A DNA stretch of 64,000 nt from the NCBI GenBank assembly GCA_029261155.1, contig JAJDBW010000037.1, positions 1-64,000 on the forward strand, given 5' to 3'. The notes beneath the pieces were generated by a model that did not search any database, was not told the DNA's origin, and was given only the letters and a program-made list of their open reading frames with translations. Made by a program: the position numbers and the translations under genes. Source of the stretch: Nitrospirota bacterium (GTDB lineage: Bacteria; Nitrospirota; Nitrospiria; SBBL01; JAADHI01). Shown one piece after another: positions 1 through 7,603 of this stretch; within the stretch, counting starts at the first letter, position 1, and every line of letters starts with the position of its first letter.

Positions 1-339
1 GATGACGTCGCCGACCGCCAGCCGATTCAAGGCCTCCGTGACGTTTCCGACGATGCGCACGGTGTGATCGAGCGTGTCGCCAATTTCGGGATCCGAGACA
101 ATCGAGATCGCCACTTCTCCCACACCAAAGACGTAGAGCATATTGAATTGTCCCGGCAGAAAGTCATAACTTTTGTGCAGGGCTTCATCCTGAAAGCGCA
201 GCCTGAAGGTGTAGACGCCTCGAGATTCCAGGCGTTTTTCGACAATTTCCGCCGGATGGGGAAGATAGGGCGATGCTTGATTCTGTTGGATTTGGGCGGG
301 TTTGAAACCCGCCCCTACGGTATCTAGGTCACGATTCAT
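1..339 (-). CDS. hydG: Hydrogenase/sulfhydrogenase gamma subunit, FAD/NAD-binding (partial)
   Basis: The N-terminal 113 codons of a gene that continues off the left edge. The protein has the start of a ferredoxin-reductase-type FAD domain ([15 protein letters not shown], then AISIVSDP), as in the gamma subunit that passes electrons between NAD(P)H and the iron-sulfur beta subunit of group 3b [NiFe] hydrogenases. Its ATG overlaps the stop of the upstream beta-subunit gene in an ATGA, so translation is probably coupled. Residues 8-16 (VGAGFKPAQ) are encoded by a palindromic repeat, giving a non-native N-terminal extension ahead of the domain. The delta and alpha (NiFe) subunit genes should lie to the left but are not visible. 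Related diaphorase subunits of other complexes cannot be fully excluded. Confidence 0.75.
   Translation of the reverse strand, partial: MNRDLDTVGAGFKPAQIQQNQASPYLPHPAEIVEKRLESRGVYTFRLRFQDEALHKSYDFLPGQFNMLYVFGVGEVAISIVSDPEIGDTLDHTVRIVGNVTEALNRLAVGDVI
294..314. repeat. Palindromic GGGCGGGTTT repeat inside a coding region
   Basis: A 10-bp perfect inverted repeat (GGGCGGGTTT, one base, AAACCCGCCC) followed by CTAC. It resembles the short dispersed GTAGGGGCGGGTTT-type repeat that I recall from many environmental genomes. It lies in frame within the first 20 codons of the hydrogenase gamma gene, where it encodes VGAGFKPAQ. Confidence 0.6.
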
Positions 340-1457
340 ACCGGATTCTCCCGAATGGCTGCGACCTCTTCGGTGATGTCGATGCCGGGGGGACACCAGG
401 TGATGCAGCGGCCGCAACCGACACAACCGGAAGTCCCGAACTGATCGTGCCATGTAGCAAGTTTGTGTGTCATCCATTGGCGGTAGCGGCTTTTGTTGGA
501 TGAGCGTACGCTGCCTTCGCCGTGTATGAATGAAAAATCCATCGTGAAACAGGAGTCCCAGCGCCGCCAATGTTCTGTGTGGTCTCCGCTCAAATCCGTC
601 ACTTCTTCCACCGTCGTGCAAAAACAGGTGGGACAGACCATGGTACAGTTCCCGCAAGTGAGACAGCGCTCGGCCACATCATTCCAGCGCGGGTGTTCCA
701 AATTTTCGTAAAGCAGGGTTTTGATGTTTGCGGTGTCGAGCGTGCGGCCCATGGATTGGGCCGTCTTTTCGACAATCGCATTCGCCGTGTTTTTTTCTGT
801 TTCGCTTGATGGCTGTGTTTCAAGACCAGCCAAGATATCCTGACCTTGTTCCGATCCCGCTTCGCAAACGAAATAGTGCCTCCCCTCTTCGATGATCTCG
901 GTTAAGGCAAGGTCGTAACCGGAATCTGCCTTCGGGCCGGTGTTCATCGAGATGCAAAAACAGGTCTTCGCCGCCTGGCCGCACTGAACCGCGACAATAA
1001 ACAGGTTTTCGCGTTGGGCTTTGTAAAAAGGATCGACGCAAGTGCCCTCAATGAAAACGGTGTCCTGAATGGCTATCGCGTGCAATTCGCACGACCGCAC
1101 ACCAATCAGAGCCAGCTTGCGCGGCGGTGGCGTGGCATCTAACATTGTGAACCCTTTTTGATCACGCTGCGCTTCCCATAGTTTCATCCTCGGCGGCAGC
1201 AGATATTTTTTCCAGGAATGCGGGCCGACGTTGTAAGCAAAGGCGGCTTGATCGTCCCGTTTTTTCAGGCGATAACGGCCAGCGTCCTGTTCATCCGTCC
1301 AGCCGATGGGTAAATCCGATGGGGTGTTTACAGTGTCATAGACAATGGCCGCATCGCGGAGGGTGGGCGCAACGATGTCATAACCTTGTTCTTGGAGGTG
1401 TAAAAAAAGGGCTTGAAGCACCGGTCTCTCGAGGGTCTGTTTCGTTTCATTTGCCAT
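336..1457 (-). CDS. hydB: Hydrogenase/sulfhydrogenase beta subunit, 4Fe-4S dicluster
   Basis: 373-aa soluble iron-sulfur protein. Two C-terminal clusters are visible: [12 protein letters not shown] with a further CFC, and [16 protein letters not shown], each of the CxxCxxCxxxCP type. The middle contains [10 protein letters not shown] and further conserved Cys residues. This matches the beta subunit of group 3b NAD(P)-linked [NiFe] hydrogenases and the related AsrA subunit of anaerobic sulfite reductase. It is expected to carry electrons between the flavin gamma subunit and the NiFe module. It is the first gene of a minus-strand operon and overlaps the gamma gene by ATGA. The hydrogenase assignment would be settled by the genes beyond the window; the AsrA alternative is less likely given the length and neighbour. 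Confidence 0.8.
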   Translation of the reverse strand: MANETKQTLERPVLQALFLHLQEQGYDIVAPTLRDAAIVYDTVNTPSDLPIGWTDEQDAGRYRLKKRDDQAAFAYNVGPHSWKKYLLPPRMKLWEAQRDQKGFTMLDATPPPRKLALIGVRSCELHAIAIQDTVFIEGTCVDPFYKAQRENLFIVAVQCGQAAKTCFCISMNTGPKADSGYDLALTEIIEEGRHYFVCEAGSEQGQDILAGLETQPSSETEKNTANAIVEKTAQSMGRTLDTANIKTLLYENLEHPRWNDVAERCLTCGNCTMVCPTCFCTTVEEVTDLSGDHTEHWRRWDSCFTMDFSFIHGEGSVRSSNKSRYRQWMTHKLATWHDQFGTSGCVGCGRCITWCPPGIDITEEVAAIRENPV

Positions 1458-1564
1458 TTTTATTTCCGTTTCTTACGGACAAGATAAGACTTTGTCGCTA
1501 TTTCTTCGCTCGCTTAGGACAAGACCGCACGGAGCAGAAAAAACCAATCCGATGCATTCTTTGT

Positions 1565-2038
1565 TTATGAAGCATTTTCTGAACTCGGATTAGATCGAGT
1601 CTCGGACATCGCCAGCCGAATGCTTGTTACAGGGCAGGGTGCCATCCGAATGACTCGTTCTGCCTGACTTCCCATGATCCTTTGTTTCAATCCGCCCTTT
1701 CCATGTGTGCCCATGATGATGAGATCAGCCTCTATCTCTTTTGCAAATTCGACGATTTCGATATATGGAATTCCATCTTTCAATTCTGATGTGGCTTCGA
1801 TTCCTTCCCGTTTTGCCACGACGATGAGGTTATTTAACAAGATCAGCGACCGATCCACTAAATACTCATATCCCTCATCGAACAAGGCGGTCATGTCCAC
1901 CGGATGATCAATACGTTCCATGACATGGAGGAAGACGATATGGGCGCCAAGCTATTTAACGATGGGCGCTGCTGTTTCGATCGCCTTGTTCGACAACGCT
2001 GAAAAATCGGTTGGGATTAACACCTTCTTGATGCTCAC
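1565..2038 (-). pseudogene. Universal stress protein gene interrupted by an amber codon
   Basis: A complete UspA-type reading frame begins with GTG at 2038, six bases after a strong GGAGG ribosome site, and encodes VSIKKVLIPTDFSALSNK... . Codon 29 (1954-1952) is TAG. The frame then continues as LGAHIVFLHVMERIDHPVD to a full C-terminus with the nucleotide-loop motif GTHGKGGLKQRIMGSQAE. The paralogue at 4878-5321 has LKQLGSEIVF at the same place, so TAG replaces a CAG glutamine codon. Only the interrupted frame makes a normal 157-residue family member. The shorter open frame from the internal ATG at 1921 would lack the first beta strand and the Asp of the ATP site. Other genes here end in TAG, so the codon is a normal stop. 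Recent pseudogene, readthrough or a sequencing error are all possible. Confidence 0.85.
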
Positions 2039-2110
2039 CAAGTCCTCCGTCAAACTAAGTCCTACGCTTCTATTTCCTCCACGCGCATTACCGACTCGAC
2101 TTTTGGAGGT

Positions 2111-2620
2111 TCAGGCAACATCAATCTTAAGTTCTTTGTGCCTGGATGCCCCTGTCTTCGGCAAGCGGACCTCTAAAACGCCGTCACAAAAACTAGCCGA
2201 GATCTTTTCGGAGACAATTTCGAGTGGAATATCGATTGATCGTTCAAAGGTACCGAAAGCGCGTTCGGACCAGTAATACCCCCCCTCCTTCGATTCGTGA
2301 TCCCGTTTTTTTTGGCCCTTTATTTTAAGGCAATGATCAACCAATTTAATTTCGATCTCGTCTTTCTTAATGCCGGGCACCTCGGCCTTAATGACCAAGT
2401 CGTCTTTTTCTTCGTAGATATCGATGAGGGGTTTTAAAAATTCATGGGCCTCCATGGTCCACCGTCGCCGCGGCCATCCGAAGCCGAAACGGTCGGGATA
2501 GCGCCACCACCAGCTGCCGAACATCTCCTCCATTTCTTTTTCCATTTGGTCGAGATTTAAGAAAGGACTTCTCGGCATCAATCGCCTATTTTCTTTGTTT
2601 TTTATCTTCACTTCCTCCAT
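2111..2620 (-). CDS. Small heat shock protein, Hsp20/alpha-crystallin family
   Basis: An ATP-independent holdase that binds unfolding proteins in the cytoplasm. The alpha-crystallin domain runs from about FLKPLIDIYEEKDDLVIKAE through VPGIKKDEIEIKL to the conserved GVLEVRLPK. The N-terminus is rich in Trp, Arg and Phe (FGSWWWRYP), as expected for the oligomer-forming arm. I place the start at the second ATG (2620) because an AAGGAGG ribosome site lies inside the first seven codons of the longer frame starting at 2641. This gives 169 aa. It sits between a universal stress gene and a sugar-nucleotide gene on the same strand. Confidence 0.92.
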   Translation of the reverse strand: MEEVKIKNKENRRLMPRSPFLNLDQMEKEMEEMFGSWWWRYPDRFGFGWPRRRWTMEAHEFLKPLIDIYEEKDDLVIKAEVPGIKKDEIEIKLVDHCLKIKGQKKRDHESKEGGYYWSERAFGTFERSIDIPLEIVSEKISASFCDGVLEVRLPKTGASRHKELKIDVA

Positions 2621-2659
2621 TTGATTTTCCTCCTTTTCCATTGGGTCGCAACGAGAGGG

Positions 2660-3586
2660 TTATACGCGCTGGACAGTGCTCAGAATTCGTTGTTCAGACC
2701 CAAAGTCGCTCCAAAATACATTGAGCACAGGAAGAACGGCCAAGCTTGTGGGCGCATAAACAGGCAGGCGCTGAAGAAAAGCGGTTGAAAAATTTTCGGG
2801 TTTCATCTCGGAGTAGACCGCGCTCACTTCCTCCTCCTCATCGGCCGTCCCCAGCGCCGCCAATATCCGATTAAACCGCGTGAATAACTCGGGCAGAATC
2901 TCTCTAATCAAACGCAATATTGTTTTGGTCTGAAAGGTCATCACAAAACTGTTCCACAGTCCACCGCTGCGGATCAGTTCCGGCACATCTCGGGTATTCG
3001 GTTTTTCGACAAAACGACGGACCCTGCGGAGACCAAAGTCGGCCGGGGCATCCATCCTTTCTCCGGGAAGGATGTAGCCATAGTCCGCCTCGGGGCCCTG
3101 AGGTTCCAGCCCCAACAACACGAGTAAATTCGGATGCTTTGATACGGCGCGGAAGGCCAGATCGACATATCCCATAAACAGAGCTTCTTCTTTGATAAAA
3201 TGATCCGAAGGAAATACCGTGACGATCGATTCGGGAAAGCGTTTGTAGATATGCAGCAAGGGAAGGAGGATCCCCGGCCCGGTTTCTTTATTTTCGGGCT
3301 GTAGGATGACGGTGTCTTTTGGACGCTGACTGAGCTGCCATTGGACCTCATCGTAGTCCATGTGAGACTGGCTCGCCACCGTGAAAATCCGCTCAGAGGG
3401 AATCAAGCGCTCACAGCGGTGTAGGGTATGATCGAGAAGCGAATGCGCGTCCGTAAAGTTCATGTATTGTTTTGGAAGGTAATCTCCGCGGAGCCGATGA
3501 ATATAAGGCCTGAGGCGTACCCCCTCGCCTCCGGCTAAGACAAGACCACACCGCACCGGGGTTTCCCTTGTTCTCATGGCGAACAC
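2660..3586 (-). CDS. Mannose-1-phosphate guanylyltransferase-like nucleotidyltransferase
   Basis: 308-aa cytosolic enzyme of the GT-A nucleotidyltransferase fold. It has the N-terminal signature LVLAGGEGVRLRPY with a downstream LPKQY, then ILQPENKETGPGI, FPSDHFI and the acceptor-side VEKPNT and GGLWNSFV motifs typical of ManC-type GDP-mannose pyrophosphorylases. It would make GDP-mannose for glycans. It lacks the C-terminal isomerase domain of bifunctional ManC, consistent with its length. The first strand starts about 10 residues after the annotated start, and MRTRE (codon 4) is an equally possible start. It stands among stress genes rather than a polysaccharide cluster, so a stress-related glycan role is only inference. 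Confidence 0.85.
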   Translation of the reverse strand: MFAMRTRETPVRCGLVLAGGEGVRLRPYIHRLRGDYLPKQYMNFTDAHSLLDHTLHRCERLIPSERIFTVASQSHMDYDEVQWQLSQRPKDTVILQPENKETGPGILLPLLHIYKRFPESIVTVFPSDHFIKEEALFMGYVDLAFRAVSKHPNLLVLLGLEPQGPEADYGYILPGERMDAPADFGLRRVRRFVEKPNTRDVPELIRSGGLWNSFVMTFQTKTILRLIREILPELFTRFNRILAALGTADEEEEVSAVYSEMKPENFSTAFLQRLPVYAPTSLAVLPVLNVFWSDFGSEQRILSTVQRV

Positions 3587-3682
3587 CTTCCTTTACATAA
3601 ACATTAAATCGTGAACTGCGCCTCCACTTTTATTATCCGATTTTCCTGCCGTCTTATTCGTCCGGAGCTCCGTTTGATTTGT

Positions 3683-4759
3683 TCACTCCGGAAATGCAAT
3701 CGGCGCGCTCACCTGCTGCCAGCCCTCGCCGCTTAAGGTCCTTAAAAAGGCCACAAGGTCTTTCTGTTCCTGATCTTTTAAATTCAAAGGCAAAATCAAA
3801 ACAGTACGGAAAGGGTTTGCGTTGCCACCTTGGTTATAAAAGGCCACCACACCTTCTAAGGTCGCTAAGCTTCCATCGTGCATATAGGGCGCAGTATGGG
3901 CGATCTCCCGAAGCGTCGGTGTTTTAAATGCGCCAATGTCTTCCGTCTTCTTCGTTACGCCAAAACGTCCCAGATCAACCGTTTCGCCATGGCCCCAACC
4001 GACACCCAAGTTGTGGTAGCCCTCGTCCGTAAAATTAAAACCGGCGTGACAAGTGGCGCAACGGGCCTTACCGCGAAATAGCTTTAGACCCCGTTGGGCC
4101 GAATCTGAAATCGCTTTCGTGTCCTTTTTCATTTCAAAACGATCAAAGGGGCTGTTACCGGAAAGAAGGGTTCTCTGAAACGTTGCAATCGCCTTACCCA
4201 CCGTTTCGGTGGTAATTTCGCCGCCGAATACACTTTTAAACCGTTTTTGATATCCCTCGATGCCTTTGAGTTTGCGCACCATCGCATCATTATCGACAAA
4301 GCCATGTTCGATGGAATTGGTTAAAGGACCGACCGACTGGGCTTCCAACGTAGGTGCCCGGCCGTCCCAAAATTGCACTTGACTGAAAGCGCGATTGATC
4401 GCAGTCGGCGCGCTTCGTCCCCCTTGCTGGTGATTGATGCCAGTGGAAACCGCTTGGCCATCCGTAAAGGCCAGGGCTGGAATATGGCAATTTGCGCAAG
4501 CGACACGGCTATCGCGCGATAGCCGTTTGTCGAAAAATAAAAGCCGCCCCAGTTCAACTTTCTCAGGCGTCATCGGATTATCCGCCGGCACATGAAATTG
4601 AGATGCCACCAAGCCGAGCGGAAGCGGGGGGATTCCTTCCTCTGCCGCTTGGACACCGCGTGGTGTTGAAATCGTCGAGAGTCCTGCCAGCATCATTAAA
4701 AGGATAACCCATATCCACCTGCGAACCGGTGCTTCTGAAAACAAATCCTCTGCCTTCAT
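3683..4759 (-). CDS. Di-heme cytochrome c peroxidase
   Basis: 358-aa periplasmic protein with a positively charged N-terminus and hydrophobic signal segment (residues 14-30) ending near VQAAE. Two heme c sites are visible: CANCH at 88-92 and CATCH at 234-238. The first is followed by the family motif LAFTDG, with WDGRAPTLEAQ further on. This is the CcpA/MauG family, which reduces hydrogen peroxide using electrons from small cytochromes. The C-terminal half has the expected TPTLREIAHTAPYMHDGS motif. It stands alone between the sugar-nucleotide gene and a second universal stress gene. A MauG-like oxidation role is possible but CcpA is more likely from the motifs. Confidence 0.93.
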   Translation of the reverse strand: MKAEDLFSEAPVRRWIWVILLMMLAGLSTISTPRGVQAAEEGIPPLPLGLVASQFHVPADNPMTPEKVELGRLLFFDKRLSRDSRVACANCHIPALAFTDGQAVSTGINHQQGGRSAPTAINRAFSQVQFWDGRAPTLEAQSVGPLTNSIEHGFVDNDAMVRKLKGIEGYQKRFKSVFGGEITTETVGKAIATFQRTLLSGNSPFDRFEMKKDTKAISDSAQRGLKLFRGKARCATCHAGFNFTDEGYHNLGVGWGHGETVDLGRFGVTKKTEDIGAFKTPTLREIAHTAPYMHDGSLATLEGVVAFYNQGGNANPFRTVLILPLNLKDQEQKDLVAFLRTLSGEGWQQVSAPIAFPE

Positions 4760-4877
4760 TGTTTAATTTTCCTTTCTTCTCGATAAATCGTCCACCCGCC
4801 GAAACGGCGGAGTTTGCTCGAATACCTCTAAAGCTTTTCTTTTTCTCAAGGCATACTGGGCTTGAATATAATAAACC

Positions 4878-5321
4878 TTAAACCGCAGGCGCGTCTATTC
4901 TCATTGTCGTAACGGGACAAGAGGCCATTCGCACAACACCTTCGGTTTGACTCCCGAGGATAAGCCGGTTAAAGCCCCTTCGGCCATGTGTCGCCATCAA
5001 AATGAGGTCGGCGTCAATTTTTTCAGAAAATTTAAGAATCTCGACATAGGGGGCCCCTTTCAATAACTCGGCGCTGGCACGGAGCCCTTTCGCTTTTGCC
5101 GCCATCACCAAATCATTCAACAAAGTCTGTGCGCGATTCATCAGGTAAGCATAGCCTTTGTCGAAGAGCGCCGCCATATCGTCCGGATGATCCATGGCTT
5201 CCAAAACATGCACAAAAACGATTTCCGAACCGAGCTGTTTTAGGGTCGGCAAAGCCAATTCAATAGCCCGATTGGATGCCTCGGAAAAATCGCTTGGGAT
5301 AAGTACTTTCTTAATCGCCAT
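4878..5321 (-). CDS. Universal stress protein, UspA family
   Basis: 147-aa single-domain cytoplasmic protein. It starts MAIKKVLIPSDFSEASNRAIE, with the ATP-site Asp after the first strand, and ends with ATHGRRGFNRLILGSQTEGVVRMA, the G-2x-G-9x-G-(S/T) nucleotide-binding loop. It is a close paralogue of the interrupted gene at 1565-2038 (shared VFVHVLEAMDHPDD region) and shows what the intact protein should look like. It follows the peroxidase gene on the same strand, which fits a general stress set. Confidence 0.93.
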   Translation of the reverse strand: MAIKKVLIPSDFSEASNRAIELALPTLKQLGSEIVFVHVLEAMDHPDDMAALFDKGYAYLMNRAQTLLNDLVMAAKAKGLRASAELLKGAPYVEILKFSEKIDADLILMATHGRRGFNRLILGSQTEGVVRMASCPVTTMRIDAPAV

Positions 5322-5378
5322 TCAATCCTCCGCTCGGCCTGGGGAATTTTATCATACTTTAATCGCGGCATCTGAATC

Positions 5379-5597
5379 CTATGCGGCCTTCGTCTCCGCA
5401 TCGAAATGCCCGGCATGAACGCGATTAGGTTTCGTTTCCAATGCCCGCATCCGCATACGGTTTCTTAAAATAAGTGGGTCAACAACCTCGCCACAGTAAA
5501 CGCATCGCCAGCCATCGTATACCCAGGCGAAGCCTTTTTGCTCACCCCCAATAAAGCTTTCGTAATTCATCGTACTCCGACATTTTGGACAGTTCAT
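5379..5597 (-). CDS. Small zinc-ribbon protein
   Basis: 72-aa protein with two Cys pairs, CPKC near the start and CVYC about 30 residues later, which would bind one zinc ion. The stretch between them (GGEQKGFAWVYDGWRC) is typical of small proteins annotated only as zinc ribbons in deltaproteobacteria-like genomes. Its ATG overlaps the stop of the upstream response regulator, so the two are probably co-translated. No enzymatic motif is visible and I give no function. Confidence 0.75.
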   Translation of the reverse strand: MNCPKCRSTMNYESFIGGEQKGFAWVYDGWRCVYCGEVVDPLILRNRMRMRALETKPNRVHAGHFDAETKAA

Positions 5598-5983
5598 GAT
5601 TTAACCTCCTTCTGGGTTAAGGCCTTCACCACAAGACCATGTAATTCTTCCAGGACGATCGGTTTAAAAATACACGCGAAGGCCTCTTTTCGATCTTTTT
5701 GATTAAGGGGTATTGCACCCTCAAAGGCCGTCATTAAAATTACAGGGATTTGAGGGAAACAGCGCCGAACCTGGGCCAACAACTCCAATCCTCCCAGCCT
5801 GGGCATTTTCACATCCGTGAGAATAAGATCGAAGGGACTCAGGAGGATTTGATCGATTGCCGCCTTGCCGTCCTCCGCCTCCGTTACGGCATAATCCCGA
5901 TCCAAAAATTCCTCCGCAAGCAAACTTCGCAGTGCGACATCGTCATCGACAAGCAGAATTTTGGGCTTACGCACTACATCCAT
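5594..5983 (-). CDS. Single-domain response regulator
   Basis: 129-aa receiver domain with no output domain, like CheY. The acidic pocket is DDD at residues 13-15, the phospho-acceptor is D57 (LILTDVKMP), the conserved Thr is in LMTAFEG and the Lys in FKPIVLEEL. It would act by protein-protein contact after phosphorylation. It overlaps the small zinc-ribbon gene and lies just downstream, on the same strand, of the NtrB/NtrC-like pair, which could supply its kinase. Confidence 0.9.
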   Translation of the reverse strand: MDVVRKPKILLVDDDVALRSLLAEEFLDRDYAVTEAEDGKAAIDQILLSPFDLILTDVKMPRLGGLELLAQVRRCFPQIPVILMTAFEGAIPLNQKDRKEAFACIFKPIVLEELHGLVVKALTQKEVKS

Positions 5984-6205
5984 AAAAACCTCGTCCCGGT
6001 GTTTCCCTCACAATGATCACGATGATAGAGGAGAGCAATAACGATGCCTATTTTCCCTTCTCCTAAGTTGGAGTAAAAATTAACGTAAAATCATTCACTT
6101 GAATTTAAGTTAGAATGTCGGGCTCACAGACCTCGAAGTCAATTGAGGTGTTTTGCCTCGCGTGACAAAAGGAGGATGGGGCAAAATATCCGGAAAGGAA
6201 TACGA

Positions 6206-7603
6206 TTAGTCGGCGGAAGCGCCGAAGGGTTCTGGGGGTAAAGATTTTTCTCTATCGTGTTCCAATTTTCGATATAAGGTCTTGCGATCAATGCCTAGAA
6301 TTTGGGCGGCACGGGTTTTGGCTCCTCCCGTCTGTTCCAAAATGCGTGCGATATATGCGCGCTCCAATTCTTCCAAAGAAGATTGGCGGTCGATCGCCTC
6401 ATGCAGCAGCGCGCTTTGGGCGAAGCCGCTGTTGAGCGTGTCGGGAAGATCTTCAGGAATGACCTCTTCTCCCCGTGCCATGATGATGCCGCGCTCCACC
6501 GCATTCTCAAGCTCCCGGACGTTGCCCGGCCAGTTATAGCTTAAAAAGAGGCTCGAAACATCTTCGGAAAAACCTTTGATGGACTTCTGCGTTTCGTCTT
6601 TATATTTATTTAAGAAATGATAGGCCAAAGGCATGATGTCTTCCCGGCGCTCACAAAGTGGCGGCACATGGATATGGATCACATCCAGGCGATAGAATAA
6701 ATCTTGGCGGAAGCACTTTTGTTTCACCGCTTCCGATAGGTCCAAATTCGAAGCCGCGACGACGCGGACATCGACCTTGCATATTTTTGCGGAACCCACG
6801 CGCCGGACCTCTTTTTCTTGAATCACCCGAAGCAGCTTGGCTTGCAGGCTCAGAGGAAGCTCGCTGATCTCGTCCAAAAGAATCGTCCCCTCACCTGCCT
6901 CTTCGAAAAGGCCGCGCTTGTCTTGCTTTGCATCGGTGAAGGCCCCTATGACGAGACCGAAGAGTTCGCTTTCTAAAAGGGTTTCTGGGATCGCCGCGCA
7001 ATTCACGGGAATAAACGGTTTGTCTCTTCGAGGACTATTATAATGAATGGCGCGCGCCACCAATTCTTTTCCCGTGCCGCTATCCCCGGTAATCAAGATG
7101 TTAGTTGCAGAACTCGAAACCCTCCGGATGAGATCAAAAATGGCCTGCATCGCCTTGCTTTTGCCGATCATATTTTCAAAGCGGTAGCTTCGCCCGATCT
7201 CTTTCCGTAGCTGGGCCACTTCTCGACGAAGCGCGCTCTCTCGAAGCGCCTTTTGAACCACTAGGGCCAATTCGTCCATCTTTAAGGGTTTGGGAATGTA
7301 GTCGTAAGCCCCCAACTTCATCGCCTCGACGGCTGAAGACATACTCCCAAACGCCGTAATAATGATGACCGAAACGTCCGGACGGATCTGTTTCATCTGG
7401 CGCATTAAGTCCAGGCCCTGCATTTCTTTGAGCTGAAGATCGGTGATAACCAATTCGATATTTTGCGATAAATGTTTAATCGCATCCTTTCCGTTTGTAC
7501 TCGTTGCCACGGCATGCCCCTCGTCCGCCAGAACGTCAGCAAGCAGACGACAAATCTCCGGATCGTCATCGACCACGAGGATATTTCCTTGCAAGTTATC
7601 CAT
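6206..7603 (-). CDS. Sigma-54-dependent response regulator, NtrC family
   Basis: 465-aa transcription activator with three domains: receiver (phospho-site D55 in LVITDLQLK), AAA+ ATPase with Walker A GDSGTGKE (173-180), and a C-terminal Fis-type helix-turn-helix (AAQILGIDRKTLYRKL). The frame is open to 7702, but I choose the ATG at 7603, where MDNLQGNILVVDDD begins the domain and the start overlaps the kinase stop by 8 bases. The sigma-54 contact loop reads GAFTDA, a known variant of GAFTGA, but the preceding LVI differs from the usual H-x-(K/R). Its targets are not evident from the neighbours. Confidence 0.93.
   Translation of the reverse strand: MDNLQGNILVVDDDPEICRLLADVLADEGHAVATSTNGKDAIKHLSQNIELVITDLQLKEMQGLDLMRQMKQIRPDVSVIIITAFGSMSSAVEAMKLGAYDYIPKPLKMDELALVVQKALRESALRREVAQLRKEIGRSYRFENMIGKSKAMQAIFDLIRRVSSSATNILITGDSGTGKELVARAIHYNSPRRDKPFIPVNCAAIPETLLESELFGLVIGAFTDAKQDKRGLFEEAGEGTILLDEISELPLSLQAKLLRVIQEKEVRRVGSAKICKVDVRVVAASNLDLSEAVKQKCFRQDLFYRLDVIHIHVPPLCERREDIMPLAYHFLNKYKDETQKSIKGFSEDVSSLFLSYNWPGNVRELENAVERGIIMARGEEVIPEDLPDTLNSGFAQSALLHEAIDRQSSLEELERAYIARILEQTGGAKTRAAQILGIDRKTLYRKLEHDREKSLPPEPFGASAD

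Noticed and set aside
1952-1954. Organism-wide recoding of TAG (for example as pyrrolysine or glutamine)
   Set aside because: Several well-formed genes here end in TAG (ihfA, uvrB, the lipoprotein at 56181), so TAG is a normal stop; one interrupted gene is better explained by mutation.
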